Below are positions 37,041 through 45,937 of a stretch of DNA of 64,000 bases, piece by piece; the stretch's first letter is position 1, and every line of letters begins with the position of its first letter. The notes under the pieces are model-generated. The model searched no databases and was not told the origin of the DNA. It saw only the letters and a list, made by a program, of their open reading frames with translations. The position numbers were made by a program, and so were the translations under genes. The stretch comes from Comamonadaceae bacterium (GTDB lineage: Bacteria > Pseudomonadota > Gammaproteobacteria > Burkholderiales > Burkholderiaceae_C), in contig JAIXOM010000062.1 of the NCBI GenBank assembly GCA_027486755.1, positions 23,923 to 87,922 of the forward strand, given 5' to 3'.

Positions 37041-37832
37041 TCATTTCAGGCTTGCCCATGTCAACAGCCCCCAAGCAATCACATACATGCCCGTTCCTGC
37101 AGCCAGCACTTGCTTTGCGTAGGGGCCCACAGCTCGATCAACGAGGATGGCCCAAAGGGGTATGAGTTGCTGGGCATGTACCCCAAGAAAATGGGATGGA
37201 CGAATGTCCTTGTACAGATGCCACCCCACCACCGGAAGCCCTGGCCCTGCCGGTGGCTGGTTTCCCCCTAGCAGGAATCCGCTGACGGTGGACAGCACGA
37301 AGGTGAGCGTCAAGCCAATGATGACGCCCCAAGTTGTCACTGTCAGCGGGTCGGTGCCTCTTGCTTTCCATACCTCCCAAGCCAACCATCCTTGTGACGC
37401 CGTGAGCCCAACTGCTGCAATGGCCATCAGACCGAACATAAAAGCGTGCCAAGAGTCGCTGGTGTTGTAGTGGGACGCAGCGCCAAGGGCGGCCTGATAG
37501 GTGATGTAGGCCACTTCAAAAAAGGATGTGACCGCTAGGAGGATGCATATGCCCACGTAAGCCTGCCCCTGCGCGATGCTTGCATTAGCCAAGTGAGTGA
37601 CCCATACGGTCGTCCATGCCAGTAAAGCTGTAGCAGCCATGAACTTCATGGGTTTGACCCAAACGCCCACTTCTCGCAGGGTCCGCGCATCGCTGAGCGA
37701 CAGTAAGTACGTGAGCCCACAAGCGAGCGCCATCAAACTGCCATAGACCATCAAGCACTTGGATGCCAAAGACAGCGAGTTTCCTTCCCAATAGGCCCAC
37801 CAGGACCACTGACCTGCGCCACTGACTTGCAT
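37041..37832 (-). CDS. Integral membrane protein, unknown
   Basis: A 263-residue protein with about seven hydrophobic helices: starts near residues 25, 60, 90, 127, 165, 215 and 240. Conserved-looking polar features are VGVWVKPMKFMAA, SHYNTSDSWHAFMF and a histidine-rich loop (GWHLYKDIRPSHFLGVHAQQ). This resembles uncharacterised proteins I have seen in Proteobacteria, but I cannot name a function. Base composition is lower in GC than the housekeeping neighbours. It has no operon partner. Confidence 0.75.
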   Translation of the reverse strand: MQVSGAGQWSWWAYWEGNSLSLASKCLMVYGSLMALACGLTYLLSLSDARTLREVGVWVKPMKFMAATALLAWTTVWVTHLANASIAQGQAYVGICILLAVTSFFEVAYITYQAALGAASHYNTSDSWHAFMFGLMAIAAVGLTASQGWLAWEVWKARGTDPLTVTTWGVIIGLTLTFVLSTVSGFLLGGNQPPAGPGLPVVGWHLYKDIRPSHFLGVHAQQLIPLWAILVDRAVGPYAKQVLAAGTGMYVIAWGLLTWASLK

Positions 37833-37928
37833 GAAAACCTTTTGAAGTTGACAGTGTCAAATATTCTCGTTTTGGGGTGTAGCGCTCGCCAAGTCAGTCG
37901 GCGTAGGACGCCTGACAACTGACTCGAA

Positions 37929-38786
37929 CTAACGCAGCCCCGGATGAGGCGGAGGAAGGGCCGATGTCACCAGCGCGGGATGGGTCAACAGCAGATTGTG
38001 CTGCGCGTTCTCAATCTGCCGGTACTCATGCATTGGCAACAGGGAGCGAACTTCAGCCACATCGCGCAGGGGAACGACGTGGTCGGCGCTGCCCGCCACC
38101 ACAAAAATCTCATGCGTGCTAGCTTGCAGGCCATGGTAGTGCTCCCTCTGCGGGCCCAGCGTTCGGTTGGCAAACATGGAGGCCAAGGCATCGGCGTATC
38201 CTGGCGCACGCGCCTCGCTGATGAAGCGCCAGGTCAGATCCTCGGCCCCAATGGTTTGGTACCTGCGTGCGCGGCGACGCTCCAGTACCGGAAGGCCGAC
38301 ATGGCGCATCATCAGGCCGCCTATGCCAGGCAGCGAGAAGACTTGGCCCCAGAAGGAGTTCGCCATGAAGTCCAGGAGCGGCGCGACCAGCACCAATCGC
38401 TCGATGCGCTCGGGTCGCTGGCTGGCCATGGCAGCCGCGAGCGCCGCGCCAAACGAATGGCCGAGCAAGGTCAGTGGGCGGTGGGGCCTGATGCCGTCCA
38501 GGACCTCCAAGGCCTGTTCAAGAAAGAAGCTGAAGTCATATCGGACTGCAGGGCGGTCTGAAAGCCCGTGCCCGAACAGATCGAACCGGATGGTCCTCCA
38601 GCCTGCTGCCCGCAGATGCGGGACCAGTCTGTCGAACTCCCATGCCGGAACCGTGGCGCCGTGCACCAGCAGGATCGCAGCTTGATCGTCCTGACCCTCT
38701 TCAATGACGTGGGTCAGCCCCGCTCGGAGCGGCAGGTAGCGGCCGCGACCGTTAACCCTGAGTTCAGCGAGTGAAGGCTGCCGCAC
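37929..38786 (-). CDS. Alpha/beta hydrolase
   Basis: A 285-residue alpha/beta hydrolase. The oxyanion strand ILLVHGATVPAWEF, the FDLFGHGLSDRP loop and the nucleophile elbow LLGHSFGAALAAAM (Ser) are clear, with the acid in VVAGSADHVVP and the His in AQHNLLLTHP. A cap domain lies between. The start is GTG 38784-38786 with GAGG 7 bases upstream. The substrate is unknown; there are no linked pathway genes. Confidence 0.88.
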   Translation of the reverse strand: MRQPSLAELRVNGRGRYLPLRAGLTHVIEEGQDDQAAILLVHGATVPAWEFDRLVPHLRAAGWRTIRFDLFGHGLSDRPAVRYDFSFFLEQALEVLDGIRPHRPLTLLGHSFGAALAAAMASQRPERIERLVLVAPLLDFMANSFWGQVFSLPGIGGLMMRHVGLPVLERRRARRYQTIGAEDLTWRFISEARAPGYADALASMFANRTLGPQREHYHGLQASTHEIFVVAGSADHVVPLRDVAEVRSLLPMHEYRQIENAQHNLLLTHPALVTSALPPPHPGLR

Positions 38787-38843
38787 TTTTGCCTCGAAAA
38801 TCCATCGCTAAGAAATCCATGTGGGTATCGACCATGGTGCTGT

Positions 38844-39230
38844 TTAGGGGTTCATTCTGAATTCAAGTTCCCTCTGTAAGTCTATCCAAGCTGGATCAAA
38901 GCTCAGCTTTTTTGCCAGGGGTGAACTGGATTCGACAACCCGCCAAAAAGGGGCCACGTCCCGGGTGCTGCCCGTACGGTTGTACTCCTCCCAAGCGTGC
39001 TCCGTCACGATTCTCAGAAAAATGGATGTGGAGACGGGGCATGTGGCATCGCAATTGTTTTTCTCCGCCAGTTTGCGCCTGAAGGCTTGGATCGACAGGG
39101 TCGAGCCAGGCGCGATCGTCTTAAGTTCTGCCGCCACCTCAACGGGGCATGAAATGTGCAGCTTGGACCCCTTGGGGATTCCCGCGAAATCCTTATCAAG
39201 GATGACATGATGGGGCGGTTTGGCCTTCAT
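38844..39230 (-). CDS. Alkyltransferase-like (MGMT-fold) hypothetical protein
   Basis: A 128-residue protein: MKAKPPHHVILDKDFAGIP, then VAAELKTIAPGSTLSIQAFRRKLAEKNNCDATCPVSTSIFLRIV and DVAPFWRVVES. The pattern resembles small MGMT-fold proteins with a CPxxTxIFxRI region; the PCHR methyl-acceptor motif of true alkyltransferases is absent. This is a tentative call. The start is only 18 bases from the divergent antitoxin start at 39249, so promoters would have to lie inside each other's coding DNA, or this start is wrong. Confidence 0.55.
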   Translation of the reverse strand: MKAKPPHHVILDKDFAGIPKGSKLHISCPVEVAAELKTIAPGSTLSIQAFRRKLAEKNNCDATCPVSTSIFLRIVTEHAWEEYNRTGSTRDVAPFWRVVESSSPLAKKLSFDPAWIDLQRELEFRMNP

Positions 39231-39248
39231 CTTTTCAAGGATCCCACC

Positions 39249-39518
39249 ATGTGCGTTACTGCCACCGAAGCCAAGAACCGTTTTGGTAGCCTGTCCGCTC
39301 AGGCTAAACGCGAACCGATATTCGTGGAAAAAGCGGGTCAACTCGATACCGTGATCCTCTCTGCCGAGCACTACTACGCCCTGCAGGCCCATCACGACAA
39401 GGCCAGTCCTGCCGCGCGCAAGACGAGATTTGAAGCCGAGTTCGGTGATTGGATCGCTGCTCATAATGCCAGCTTCGAGGTCCACGGTATTCCGGGAGCC
39501 GATCTGCGTCCGTGGTGA
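39249..39518 (+). CDS. Phd/YefM-family antitoxin
   Basis: An 89-residue antitoxin of the Phd/YefM fold: VTATEAKNRFGSLSAQAKRE, PIFVEKAGQLDTVILSAEHYYAL, then a disordered toxin-neutralising tail. It lies 7 bases before a CcdB-like toxin gene. This N-terminal fold is not CcdA, so the pair is a hybrid of families. Confidence 0.85.
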   Translation: MCVTATEAKNRFGSLSAQAKREPIFVEKAGQLDTVILSAEHYYALQAHHDKASPAARKTRFEAEFGDWIAAHNASFEVHGIPGADLRPW

Positions 39519-39525
39519 TTCGCCG

Positions 39526-39840
39526 ATGGCCCAATATGATGCTTTCCCCAACCCAAGCCACAGCGCTGCCGATGGCGTCCCATACGTGGTGGTGATACAG
39601 AGCGACCTGCTCGACGCTCTTTCAACGCGGCTGACCATGCCATTGGCCGAACCCGATGCGGCAATCAAGGTGCCCACCGCTCTGTGCCCCGTCATTGTGG
39701 TCAAAGGCAAGCGCCTTCATGCACTTGCGCACTATGCTGCGCCGCTACCCGCCAAAAATTTGAGGCGAGCAGTCGACAAGGTGTCAGCGCAGGCCAGCGC
39801 ATGCGTGTCCGCCATAGATGCGGTGATGTCTGGAATCTAG
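39526..39840 (+). CDS. ccdB: CcdB-family toxin
   Basis: A 104-residue protein starting MAQYDAFPNPSH, with PYVVVIQSDLLDALSTRLTMPL and the C-terminal AVDKVSAQASACVSAIDAVMSGI. This is the CcdB plan; CcdB poisons DNA gyrase, and the last three residues (normally WGI) are key. Here the end is SGI, so the Trp needed for gyrase binding in F-plasmid CcdB is replaced. It may act differently or be weakened. Confidence 0.83.
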   Translation: MAQYDAFPNPSHSAADGVPYVVVIQSDLLDALSTRLTMPLAEPDAAIKVPTALCPVIVVKGKRLHALAHYAAPLPAKNLRRAVDKVSAQASACVSAIDAVMSGI

Positions 39841-40004
39841 CGCCTACATGAGTTCGAATCCCCAAGGCTGTCAAAAAAAGGGGCCAGAAAACTGAGCCAG
39901 TTCGCAAACCATTCCTTCTGGGTCACCAGGTACCAAGAAAATACGCAGCTTCCGTGACCTGCCCCTTACCATACGAGGTCCACCCCAATCCCCGGACTAC
40001 CCGT
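39841..40004. other. Gap at the right border of the accessory region
   Basis: Holds AGTTCGAATCCCC at 39852-39864 (like a tRNA T arm) and GTGACCTGCCCC at 39954-39965 (also at 27808). No gene is supported. The acyl-CoA dehydrogenase promoter must lie here or have been displaced. Confidence 0.4.
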
Positions 40005-41186
40005 ATGGCCAGCGAAACCTACACCAGCGTCATGAGCGAGGAACGCAAAATGCTGCAGGAGGCGGCGCGCGAGTTCGCCATGCAGGAGGTTTTGCCGCTG
40101 GCCAACAAGCTGGACCCAGAGCGTGGCGATATGCCGCGCTCACTCATCGACAAGATGGCTGAGTTGGGCTATTTCGGCATCACCATCCCGGAGCAATATG
40201 GCGGTCTGGGGCTGGGTTGCTTTGAGTACTGCCTGATCGCCGAGGAGCTGTCGCGGGCCTGGATGAGCGTGGGCTCGATCATCGCGCGCGGCAATACCTT
40301 TATGGGCTCACAGCTGCTCAGTGATGAGCAACGGGCAGCCATCATGCCGCGGGTGGCCCGGGGCGAGTACCTCGGGGCCCTGGCCCTGTCAGAGCCGGGC
40401 ACCGGCTCCGATCTGGCCAGCGTCTCTTGCCGGGCGCGGCGCGATGGTGATGAATGGGTCATCACCGGCAGCAAGTACTGGTGTACCTTTGCCGATGGCG
40501 CCGATTTCATCTACCTGCTGGCGCGAACCTCCCCCGAGATCGATCCCGCGCGCAAGCACGAGGGCATCAGCGCCTTCATCATCGATAAGCCGCGTGGCCG
40601 CTTTCCGGCGGGTATTGCCGGCTCGCCCATCCCGAAGATCGGGTACTTTGGCTGGAAGACCTGGGAGCTGGCTTTCGACGGCTACCGCGTGCCGGCCAGT
40701 GCCCTCATTGGCCCAGAAGGCCGGGCTTTTGCCGCCTTCTCGCGGGGCCTGGAAACCTACCGCGCCCATACCGCAGCACGCTCGATCGGGCTGGCGCGCG
40801 GCGCTCTGGAAGACGCCATCAAATACGCGCAGGAGCGCATCCAGTTTGCCCAGCCGATTGCGAGCTTTCAGGCGGTGCGCTTCAAGCTGGCCCAGATGGC
40901 CACCGAGATCGAAGCCGCGCGTCAGCTCAACTACCATGTGTGCACACAAATCGATCTAGGCCTGCGCTGCGACACCGAAGCGGCCATGACCAAGCTGTTT
41001 GCCTCCGAGATGTCGGAGCGGGTGTGCAGCCAGGCGCTGCAGATCCTGGGCGGCGCCGGCTACACCACGCATCATGCGGTGGAGCGCTATTGGCGCGACG
41101 CGCGGCTGACCAAGATTTTCGAAGGCACCTCGGAGATACAGCTCAAGATCATCTCCGACCGCATGCTGGGCAAGCTGCCCGGCTGA
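40005..41186 (+). CDS. Acyl-CoA dehydrogenase
   Basis: A 393-residue flavoprotein that oxidises acyl-CoA to enoyl-CoA. Family signatures are LALSEPGTGSDLAS (FAD/substrate), FAAFSRGLETYRAHTAARSIG, QILGGAGYTTHHAVERYWRDARLTKIFEGTSEIQ and the C-terminal helix. I prefer ATG 40005; ATG 40032 (MSEERKM) is also possible. Frame-open sequence upstream reaches the repeat GTGACCTGCCCC, and no ribosome site is seen, which suggests that the 5' region was altered by insertion. Substrate not readable. Confidence 0.9.
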   Translation: MASETYTSVMSEERKMLQEAAREFAMQEVLPLANKLDPERGDMPRSLIDKMAELGYFGITIPEQYGGLGLGCFEYCLIAEELSRAWMSVGSIIARGNTFMGSQLLSDEQRAAIMPRVARGEYLGALALSEPGTGSDLASVSCRARRDGDEWVITGSKYWCTFADGADFIYLLARTSPEIDPARKHEGISAFIIDKPRGRFPAGIAGSPIPKIGYFGWKTWELAFDGYRVPASALIGPEGRAFAAFSRGLETYRAHTAARSIGLARGALEDAIKYAQERIQFAQPIASFQAVRFKLAQMATEIEAARQLNYHVCTQIDLGLRCDTEAAMTKLFASEMSERVCSQALQILGGAGYTTHHAVERYWRDARLTKIFEGTSEIQLKIISDRMLGKLPG

Positions 41187-41500
41187 AGGCAAGGGCGGCT
41201 TGTCGGGGCGGCGGGCTCGCCCAGGTTTAGTGCTGTTCCTGGGGTTTTGTTAGTCTTTAATGATTAATGGAATGGCAGTGCGGCGGGCATTTTCTATCAT
41301 TAAAGATATCTGCGAGGTGAAGTCTGGTGCCTACGCGTTTGCCGCAGGCCCCGCTCCCTTTGGGCAAGCCTTGGATCGATGGGTGTCTTGTGAGGGGTGA
41401 TGTCGCACTCCAATGTCCGAGTGCGCGACAGGCGCATTATTTCGCTTGAAGGCGCTCAGTGGGCACTTGCCCCACCATACGCAACTTTTCTGGGGATTTC
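41187..41500. repeat. Gap with an 11-base inverted repeat at 41254-41306
   Basis: TCTTTAATGAT (41254-41264) and ATCATTAAAGA (41296-41306) are perfect complements separated by 31 bases in an AT-rich stretch, unlike the surrounding GC-rich DNA. It may be a regulator site or a cruciform. No gene is supported in the remaining bases. Confidence 0.6.
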
Positions 41501-42100
41501 ATGGCTTGGTTGGATTTTCTGAAGAACGGCAATGAGCTCAGCGATCTCCTGATTGAGGGCAACAACCCCTACGCAGCCCGCCTCTTGGCGCAAGGGGATG
41601 TGGATCAGTTGCGCGACCATGTCAAGCCGGGCGAGCGGGTGCTGGGCTACGTGCTCGGCCGGGTGGTCGGTGCCGGACGGGGGGTGTGGGTGCTGACCGA
41701 TCAGCATCTGCTGATTTCAGAAGACGACCAGCGCACCGCGGTGCACCGATTGGCGCTCAAGGACATCGCGGCCGCAGAGTGCGCCAAGGGCAAGTATGGG
41801 TACACCCTGAGGGTGCGTTCAGGCGGGCAGCAGCGCAGCGTCTATGGCGCGGCGGCTCATCTGGCGGCCGTGTTCTATCAAGCCCTGGGTCAGAAGGTCA
41901 GCTGCTCACCGGTGGCTAAGCCAGCCACTCTGGATGCCGACGACGTGGCCGAAGTGGTGCACCGGTTTTGCGACGCGGCCTTGCGCCTCCAGCCGGGCAT
42001 CGCGGTGGAGGCCGATGTGCAGGTCCTGATCGCCCAACTGGCGCAGGAAGTGGCCGATCATGCCGGCCAGCCTGCCAGCTCGGCCGTGGCTGCCCACTAA
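41501..42100 (+). CDS. PH-like domain protein, unknown
   Basis: A 199-residue soluble protein. Residues 40-130 (GERVLGYVLGRVVGAGRGVWVLTDQHLLI and the following strands) have the pattern of bacterial PH-like domains, with alternating beta strands and a terminal helix. The rest is helical and Ala/Val rich. Function is unknown. Its ATG has TGGGGA upstream. Confidence 0.65.
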   Translation: MAWLDFLKNGNELSDLLIEGNNPYAARLLAQGDVDQLRDHVKPGERVLGYVLGRVVGAGRGVWVLTDQHLLISEDDQRTAVHRLALKDIAAAECAKGKYGYTLRVRSGGQQRSVYGAAAHLAAVFYQALGQKVSCSPVAKPATLDADDVAEVVHRFCDAALRLQPGIAVEADVQVLIAQLAQEVADHAGQPASSAVAAH

Positions 42101-42160
42101 AATCCTCGAGGGTAGCGCTGCCGGCCCCGCCCAAGCTGCCAAGGCCATAGCCTTCACAGT

Positions 42161-42180
42161 GATCCTCAAGTCTGAGGATC
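42161..42180. repeat. Short perfect hairpin
   Basis: GATCCTCA and TGAGGATC pair over the loop AGTC. It lies in the gap between the PH-like and PsiE-like genes. No T run follows, so a terminator role is uncertain. Confidence 0.6.
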
Positions 42181-42252
42181 CGACTGGGGCTTTCGGGGCG
42201 CTTTCGGCCCGTAACAAACTCTGGGTTACATTCGGCCGAACGTGTCCTTGAT

Positions 42253-42663
42253 TTGAATGAAATCCTGCTTGTGAAAATCTACGAGTCCATCGTCGTGGTC
42301 GAGAAGGCAATCCTGGTGCTGATTGCTGGCTTTACCGTGTACGCGGTGGGCTTAGAGATGTACAGCGTGATTCTTGCCAGATCGGTCAAATTGACCGATT
42401 TGCTGCTGTTCTTCATTTATGCCGAGGTGCTGGGCATGGTGGCCGGCTTCTACAAGAATCGGGAAATTCCGATCACCATCCCGATTTTCATCGCCATCAC
42501 CGCGCTGTCACGCCTGATCATCCTGCAAGGCAAGGAGATCAATGCGCTTAACCTGATTTACGAGAGCGGAGCCGTTTTGTTGCTGGCGATCGCTGCGGTG
42601 ATTCTCCGGTGGAATCTCATCAAGATGCAGCGGGCGCCAAAGTCCGGTGATGACGATACCTAG
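42253..42663 (+). CDS. PsiE-like membrane protein
   Basis: A 136-residue protein with four hydrophobic segments. The cytoplasmic motif GFYKNREIPITIPIFIAITALSRLIIL resembles the phosphate-starvation protein PsiE family. The start is not settled: TTG 42253 or GTG 42271, neither with a ribosome site. It is 32 bases upstream of the CBS protein gene, in the same direction. Confidence 0.75.
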   Translation: MNEILLVKIYESIVVVEKAILVLIAGFTVYAVGLEMYSVILARSVKLTDLLLFFIYAEVLGMVAGFYKNREIPITIPIFIAITALSRLIILQGKEINALNLIYESGAVLLLAIAAVILRWNLIKMQRAPKSGDDDT

Positions 42664-42695
42664 CCCTTCAATTTGTCTTTCTCACAGGTGATCTG

Positions 42696-43136
42696 ATGTC
42701 CACAGTCAAAGCGTGTCTTCAAAAAAAATCCGGACAACTGTTCTCGCTGACGTCTTCGGATTCGGTGATCCAGGCGCTGGAGTTAATGCGCTCCAACCGC
42801 ATCCGCTCGGTCATGGTGATTGACGATGGCGCCCTGGTGGGCATGGTCTCTCAGGGCGATTGCGCCATCAAGGTCCTGCTGCCCGGGCTGGACCCGAGCC
42901 AGACGCAACTGTCAGCCATCATGACCCGCAACCCGACCACAGTGTCGATCAATGACACCATGCAGCACTGCATGGAGATCATGTCGGCCCGCAATTTCCG
43001 GCACCTGCCGGTGATCAGCCAGAGCAAGGTGGTGGGCATGGTGTCTATCGGTGACACCGTCAAGGACATCATCAGCCAGCAGGGCGACCACATCAAGCAC
43101 CTGGAGACCTTCATCAAGGGTCACGGCGTCGCCTGA
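42696..43136 (+). CDS. CBS domain pair protein
   Basis: A 146-residue protein made of two CBS domains: residues 10-60 (SVIQALELMRSNRIRSVMVIDDGALVGMVSQGDCAIKV) and 75-130 (MTRNPTTVSINDTMQHCMEIMSARNFRHLPVISQ...GMVSIGDTVKDII). Such stand-alone pairs bind adenine nucleotides and act as energy or redox sensors. It may act with the PsiE-like protein upstream; that is inference. Confidence 0.92.
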   Translation: MSTVKACLQKKSGQLFSLTSSDSVIQALELMRSNRIRSVMVIDDGALVGMVSQGDCAIKVLLPGLDPSQTQLSAIMTRNPTTVSINDTMQHCMEIMSARNFRHLPVISQSKVVGMVSIGDTVKDIISQQGDHIKHLETFIKGHGVA

Positions 43137-43180
43137 GCCTGGCCAGCAGCCAGGACCTTTACCTCAGCGTCAGTTCAGGC

Positions 43181-43702
43181 TTAGCGTGGCGTGAGCTGAG
43201 CAATGCGCTCGGTCAAATCACGCACCAGATCGGTCAGTGCCTTGATTTCTTTTTCGCGCATCAGGTCGATCTTCTGGTGCAGCCACTCGATTTCCAGCTC
43301 AGCCTTGATGTTGATTTCATAGTCGTTGCCGGCCTGTAGGCGGTCGACTTGAGCCTGGCGGTTCTGGCTCATCATGATGGCCGGCGCGGTGTAGGCGGCC
43401 TGAAACGAGAGAATCAGGTTCAGCAATATAAAGGGGTAGGGGTCCCAGCCCCTGTCGGGCTGGCTCAAGTTGTAGCCCAGCCACAGCACGATCAAAACGC
43501 TTTGCACGATGATGAAGCGCCAAGAGCCGACCAGGGCCGCCACCTGATCGGCCACGCGCTGGCCCAGGCTGGCGCTGGGCAGGGCGCTGAGCGGCAGGGC
43601 TTGCGCCAGTTCGGCGCGGTGCTGCCGGCGGCGCTGGCGCATCCATTGCAGCAATTGGGCGTCGCGCTCGCCCAGGCTTCGCTTGTCGTCGTTGTGATCC
43701 AT
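43181..43702 (-). CDS. DUF1003 membrane protein
   Basis: A 173-residue protein with two transmembrane helices (FIIVQSVLIVLWLGYNL and PFILLNLILSFQAAYTAPAIMM), the DUF1003 core. The motif MMSQNRQAQVDRLQAGNDYEINIKAELEIEWLHQKID is diagnostic. A coiled-coil follows. The ATG at 43702 has AAGGAGG 5 bases upstream. Function unknown. It is convergent with the CBS gene. Confidence 0.92.
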   Translation of the reverse strand: MDHNDDKRSLGERDAQLLQWMRQRRRQHRAELAQALPLSALPSASLGQRVADQVAALVGSWRFIIVQSVLIVLWLGYNLSQPDRGWDPYPFILLNLILSFQAAYTAPAIMMSQNRQAQVDRLQAGNDYEINIKAELEIEWLHQKIDLMREKEIKALTDLVRDLTERIAQLTPR

Positions 43703-44174
43703 CACAGCCTCCTTGATGACGCCCAGATTCGATCCGCCAATTCTGCGCGCTTGGCGCGCTGCAGAGTCTGATCAAGCGGTTCATTGCTGGAAGGGCGCGG
43801 CGCTCGCATCACCCCAGGGCGTGCGGGTGGGCACTGCGAAGCGAGGTAGAGGAGGAGCCGAGGCGCCAGCCGAGGCGGGGGACACGAGCGGCGCAGTGCC
43901 CACCCGTGCGCCCTTGTCGCAAGCGCCCTGAAAAACGAGGCGTCCGATCAAGCGCCCCATCGCGCCGAGGGCGGCGCTCCCACACCCACACCGACGATGC
44001 AGTATTCGATGAAGCGCCTCACCGCCGCCAGGGCGCGGCTTGGGTAAAGACTTTGCTGCTGTGGATGCCCCCACCCCAGCCCTCCCCCAAAGGGGGAGGG
44101 AGCAAGACCCCTGCTCGCTTGTTCCAGTAACGCTTGCCCCAGCCCCTTCAGCCCCTTCAGCCCCTTCAGCCCCT
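43703..44174. repeat. Intergenic block of several palindromic repeats
   Basis: This 472-base gap has no supported gene. It holds an inverted repeat at 43823-43838/43892-43909 (CGGGTGGGCACTGCG and its complement) and the second REP copy at 43960-43984, identical to 18757-18781. A palindrome follows at 44080-44100 (CCCTCCCCC-AAA-GGGGGAGGG), preceded by CACCCCAG as in the fdh elements, and a 9-base tandem array from 44141. Confidence 0.8.
43960..43984. repeat. REP-like palindromic repeat, copy 2
   Basis: Identical 25 bases to 18757-18781, with GCGCCGAGGGCGGCGCTCCC at its core. Confidence 0.8.
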
Positions 44175-44176
44175 TC
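44141..44176. repeat. 9-base tandem repeat at the end of modC
   Basis: Four units of AGCCCCTTC (44141, 44150, 44159, 44168) followed by a partial unit. The modC stop codon (TGA, minus strand, 44175-44177) overlaps the last unit. Slippage here could change the C-terminus or the 3' untranslated region of modC. Confidence 0.9.
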
Positions 44177-45254
44177 AGCCCATTAAGGCCACGGACTTGA
44201 TCTGGCACCACACCGGCGATCCCACCTTTAGCGACAGGGCTTGCAGCGAGCGGTGGGTCACGCGGGCCAGGATGAGGGCGCTGCCGCAGCGCACCCTGAC
44301 CAGCGCCTGCGACGGGTGGCTGTCGGGGTGGGTGGACTCGATTACCCCGGCCAGTCGGTTGGCGATGGTGCTGTGGTCCTGCTCGGCCACCGACAGGCTC
44401 ACATCGCGGGCCAGGATGCGCAGGCGCACCGACTGTCCGATCTGCAGCCCTTGATCGCGCACCCACAGCAAGCCGCCCTCAAACTCAATTTGAGCCAGTG
44501 CATAAGCGCTATCGCGCTCGCAGACCCGCCCACTGGCCAGACTGCCGGCCTGCTCGCCGACCGCCAGTGCCACCTCGGGCTGCACCCAGGCCGCTTGTGC
44601 GCTGGCGCTGCTGATCACCTGCCCCTGGCGCAGCACCACCACATGGTCGGCCAGTTGCGCCAGTTCGTCGACCGAATGGGTGACGTAGAGCATGGGGATT
44701 TGCAGCTCACTACGCAGGCGCTGCAGCCAGGGCAACACCTCCTGCTTGCGTGCCACGTCGAGCGCAGCCATGGGCTCGTCGAGCAGCAGCAGCTTGGGTT
44801 CGGTGGCCAGGGCGCGGGCAATGGCCACCCGCTGGCGCTCGCCGCCCGACAAGCTGGCCACAGCGCGATCCTGCAAGTGCCCTATGCCTAGTAAGTCAAG
44901 CGCAGCATCGAGAGCGCGCGCGGCACCGGCGCTGCGCACCCGCTCGAGCCCAAAGCGCAGGTTCTGCTTGACGTTCAGATGTTCAAACAGGCTGGCCTCT
45001 TGAAACACATAGCCCAAGTCACGCCGCCAGGTGGGCTGGAAGATGCGCTGCGCGCTGTCTTGCCAAGCTGCGGCTGCCATCAACACCTGACCGGTGGCCT
45101 GTTCGAGCCCGGCCACGCAGCGCAAGAGCGTGGTCTTGCCCGAGCCCGAAGGGCCGAACAGCACCGTCACGCCCTGTCCAGGCAGGCGCAGGTCGACCGC
45201 CAGTTCAAAGCCAGGCCGCGCCAGGCGCAGGGCGATGCGCAGCTCCTCGCTCAT
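44175..45254 (-). CDS. modC: Molybdate ABC transporter ATP-binding protein
   Basis: ModC is the ATPase of the molybdate importer. The 359-residue protein has Walker [10 protein letters not shown], signature [15 protein letters not shown] and Walker [15 protein letters not shown]-terminal TOBE (Mop-like) domain of about residues 285-355 is typical. It overlaps modB by 4 bases. The stop sits in a 9-base tandem repeat. Confidence 0.95.
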   Translation of the reverse strand: MSEELRIALRLARPGFELAVDLRLPGQGVTVLFGPSGSGKTTLLRCVAGLEQATGQVLMAAAAWQDSAQRIFQPTWRRDLGYVFQEASLFEHLNVKQNLRFGLERVRSAGAARALDAALDLLGIGHLQDRAVASLSGGERQRVAIARALATEPKLLLLDEPMAALDVARKQEVLPWLQRLRSELQIPMLYVTHSVDELAQLADHVVVLRQGQVISSASAQAAWVQPEVALAVGEQAGSLASGRVCERDSAYALAQIEFEGGLLWVRDQGLQIGQSVRLRILARDVSLSVAEQDHSTIANRLAGVIESTHPDSHPSQALVRVRCGSALILARVTHRSLQALSLKVGSPVWCQIKSVALMG

Positions 45255-45937
45255 GCTTGCAGCCGATCGGGCTTGCGCTGCAGCCGCATTAAGGCCAGCA
45301 GCACCAGGAAGGAGAACACCACCATGCCAGCGGCCAGCCAGTGCGCCTGGGCGTATTCCATGGCCTCGACATGACCGTAAATCTGGGTCGACACCACCCG
45401 GGTTTGGCCGGGAATGTTGCCGCCCAGCATGAGCACCACACCAAACTCGCCCACGGTGTGGGCAAAGCTGAGCACCGCGGCCGTCAGCAGGCCGGGGCGT
45501 GCCAGCGGCAGTGCCACGCTAATGAAGGCATCGAGCGGGCGGGCGCGCAAGGTGGCCGCCACTTCCATCGGCCTGCGCCCCATGGCTTCAAACGCATGTT
45601 GTATCGGCTGCACCGCAAAGGGCAAAGAAAAAACCACCGAGCCTATGAGCAGCCCGCTGAAGGAAAACGAGAGTGTGCCCAGGCCCATAGCAGTGGTGAG
45701 TTGACCCACCCAGCCCTGCGGGCCCAGCAGCACCAGTAGGTAAAAGCCCAGCACCGTGGGCGGCAGCACCAGCGGCAAGGTGGCGGCTGCGGCCACCACT
45801 GAGCGCCAAGGTGAGTGGGTCTGCGACAGCCACCAGGCCAGGGGCGTGGCCAGCAGCAGCAAGATGAGCGTGGTCAGGCTGGCCAGCTGCAGGGTCAGTG
45901 TAATGGCGGGCCAGGCCTCGGTGCTGAGGGTATTCAC
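45251..45937 (-). CDS. modB: Molybdate ABC transporter permease
   Basis: ModB, 228 residues with five or six helices. The permease loop motif EAARTLRA-type signature is seen as [27 protein letters not shown], and the N-terminal [19 protein letters not shown] and [19 protein letters not shown] are family features. Start is GTG 45937, overlapping the modA stop (GTGA). Confidence 0.94.
   Translation of the reverse strand: MNTLSTEAWPAITLTLQLASLTTLILLLLATPLAWWLSQTHSPWRSVVAAAATLPLVLPPTVLGFYLLVLLGPQGWVGQLTTAMGLGTLSFSFSGLLIGSVVFSLPFAVQPIQHAFEAMGRRPMEVAATLRARPLDAFISVALPLARPGLLTAAVLSFAHTVGEFGVVLMLGGNIPGQTRVVSTQIYGHVEAMEYAQAHWLAAGMVVFSFLVLLALMRLQRKPDRLQA

Noticed and set aside
39852..39864. AGTTCGAATCCCC as an attachment-site copy of the tRNA-Ser 3' end
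   Set aside because: Shares only about 11 bases with the tRNA T arm, which any tRNA-like sequence would.
34970..39953. Integron cassette array as explanation for the run of small toxin-antitoxin genes
   Set aside because: No integrase and no convincing attC core sites (GTTRRRY/RYYYAAC pairs) between the genes, and orientations are mixed.
43781..44074. 97-codon minus-strand frame next to the DUF1003 gene
   Set aside because: It is the translation of an intergenic palindromic repeat, not a gene.
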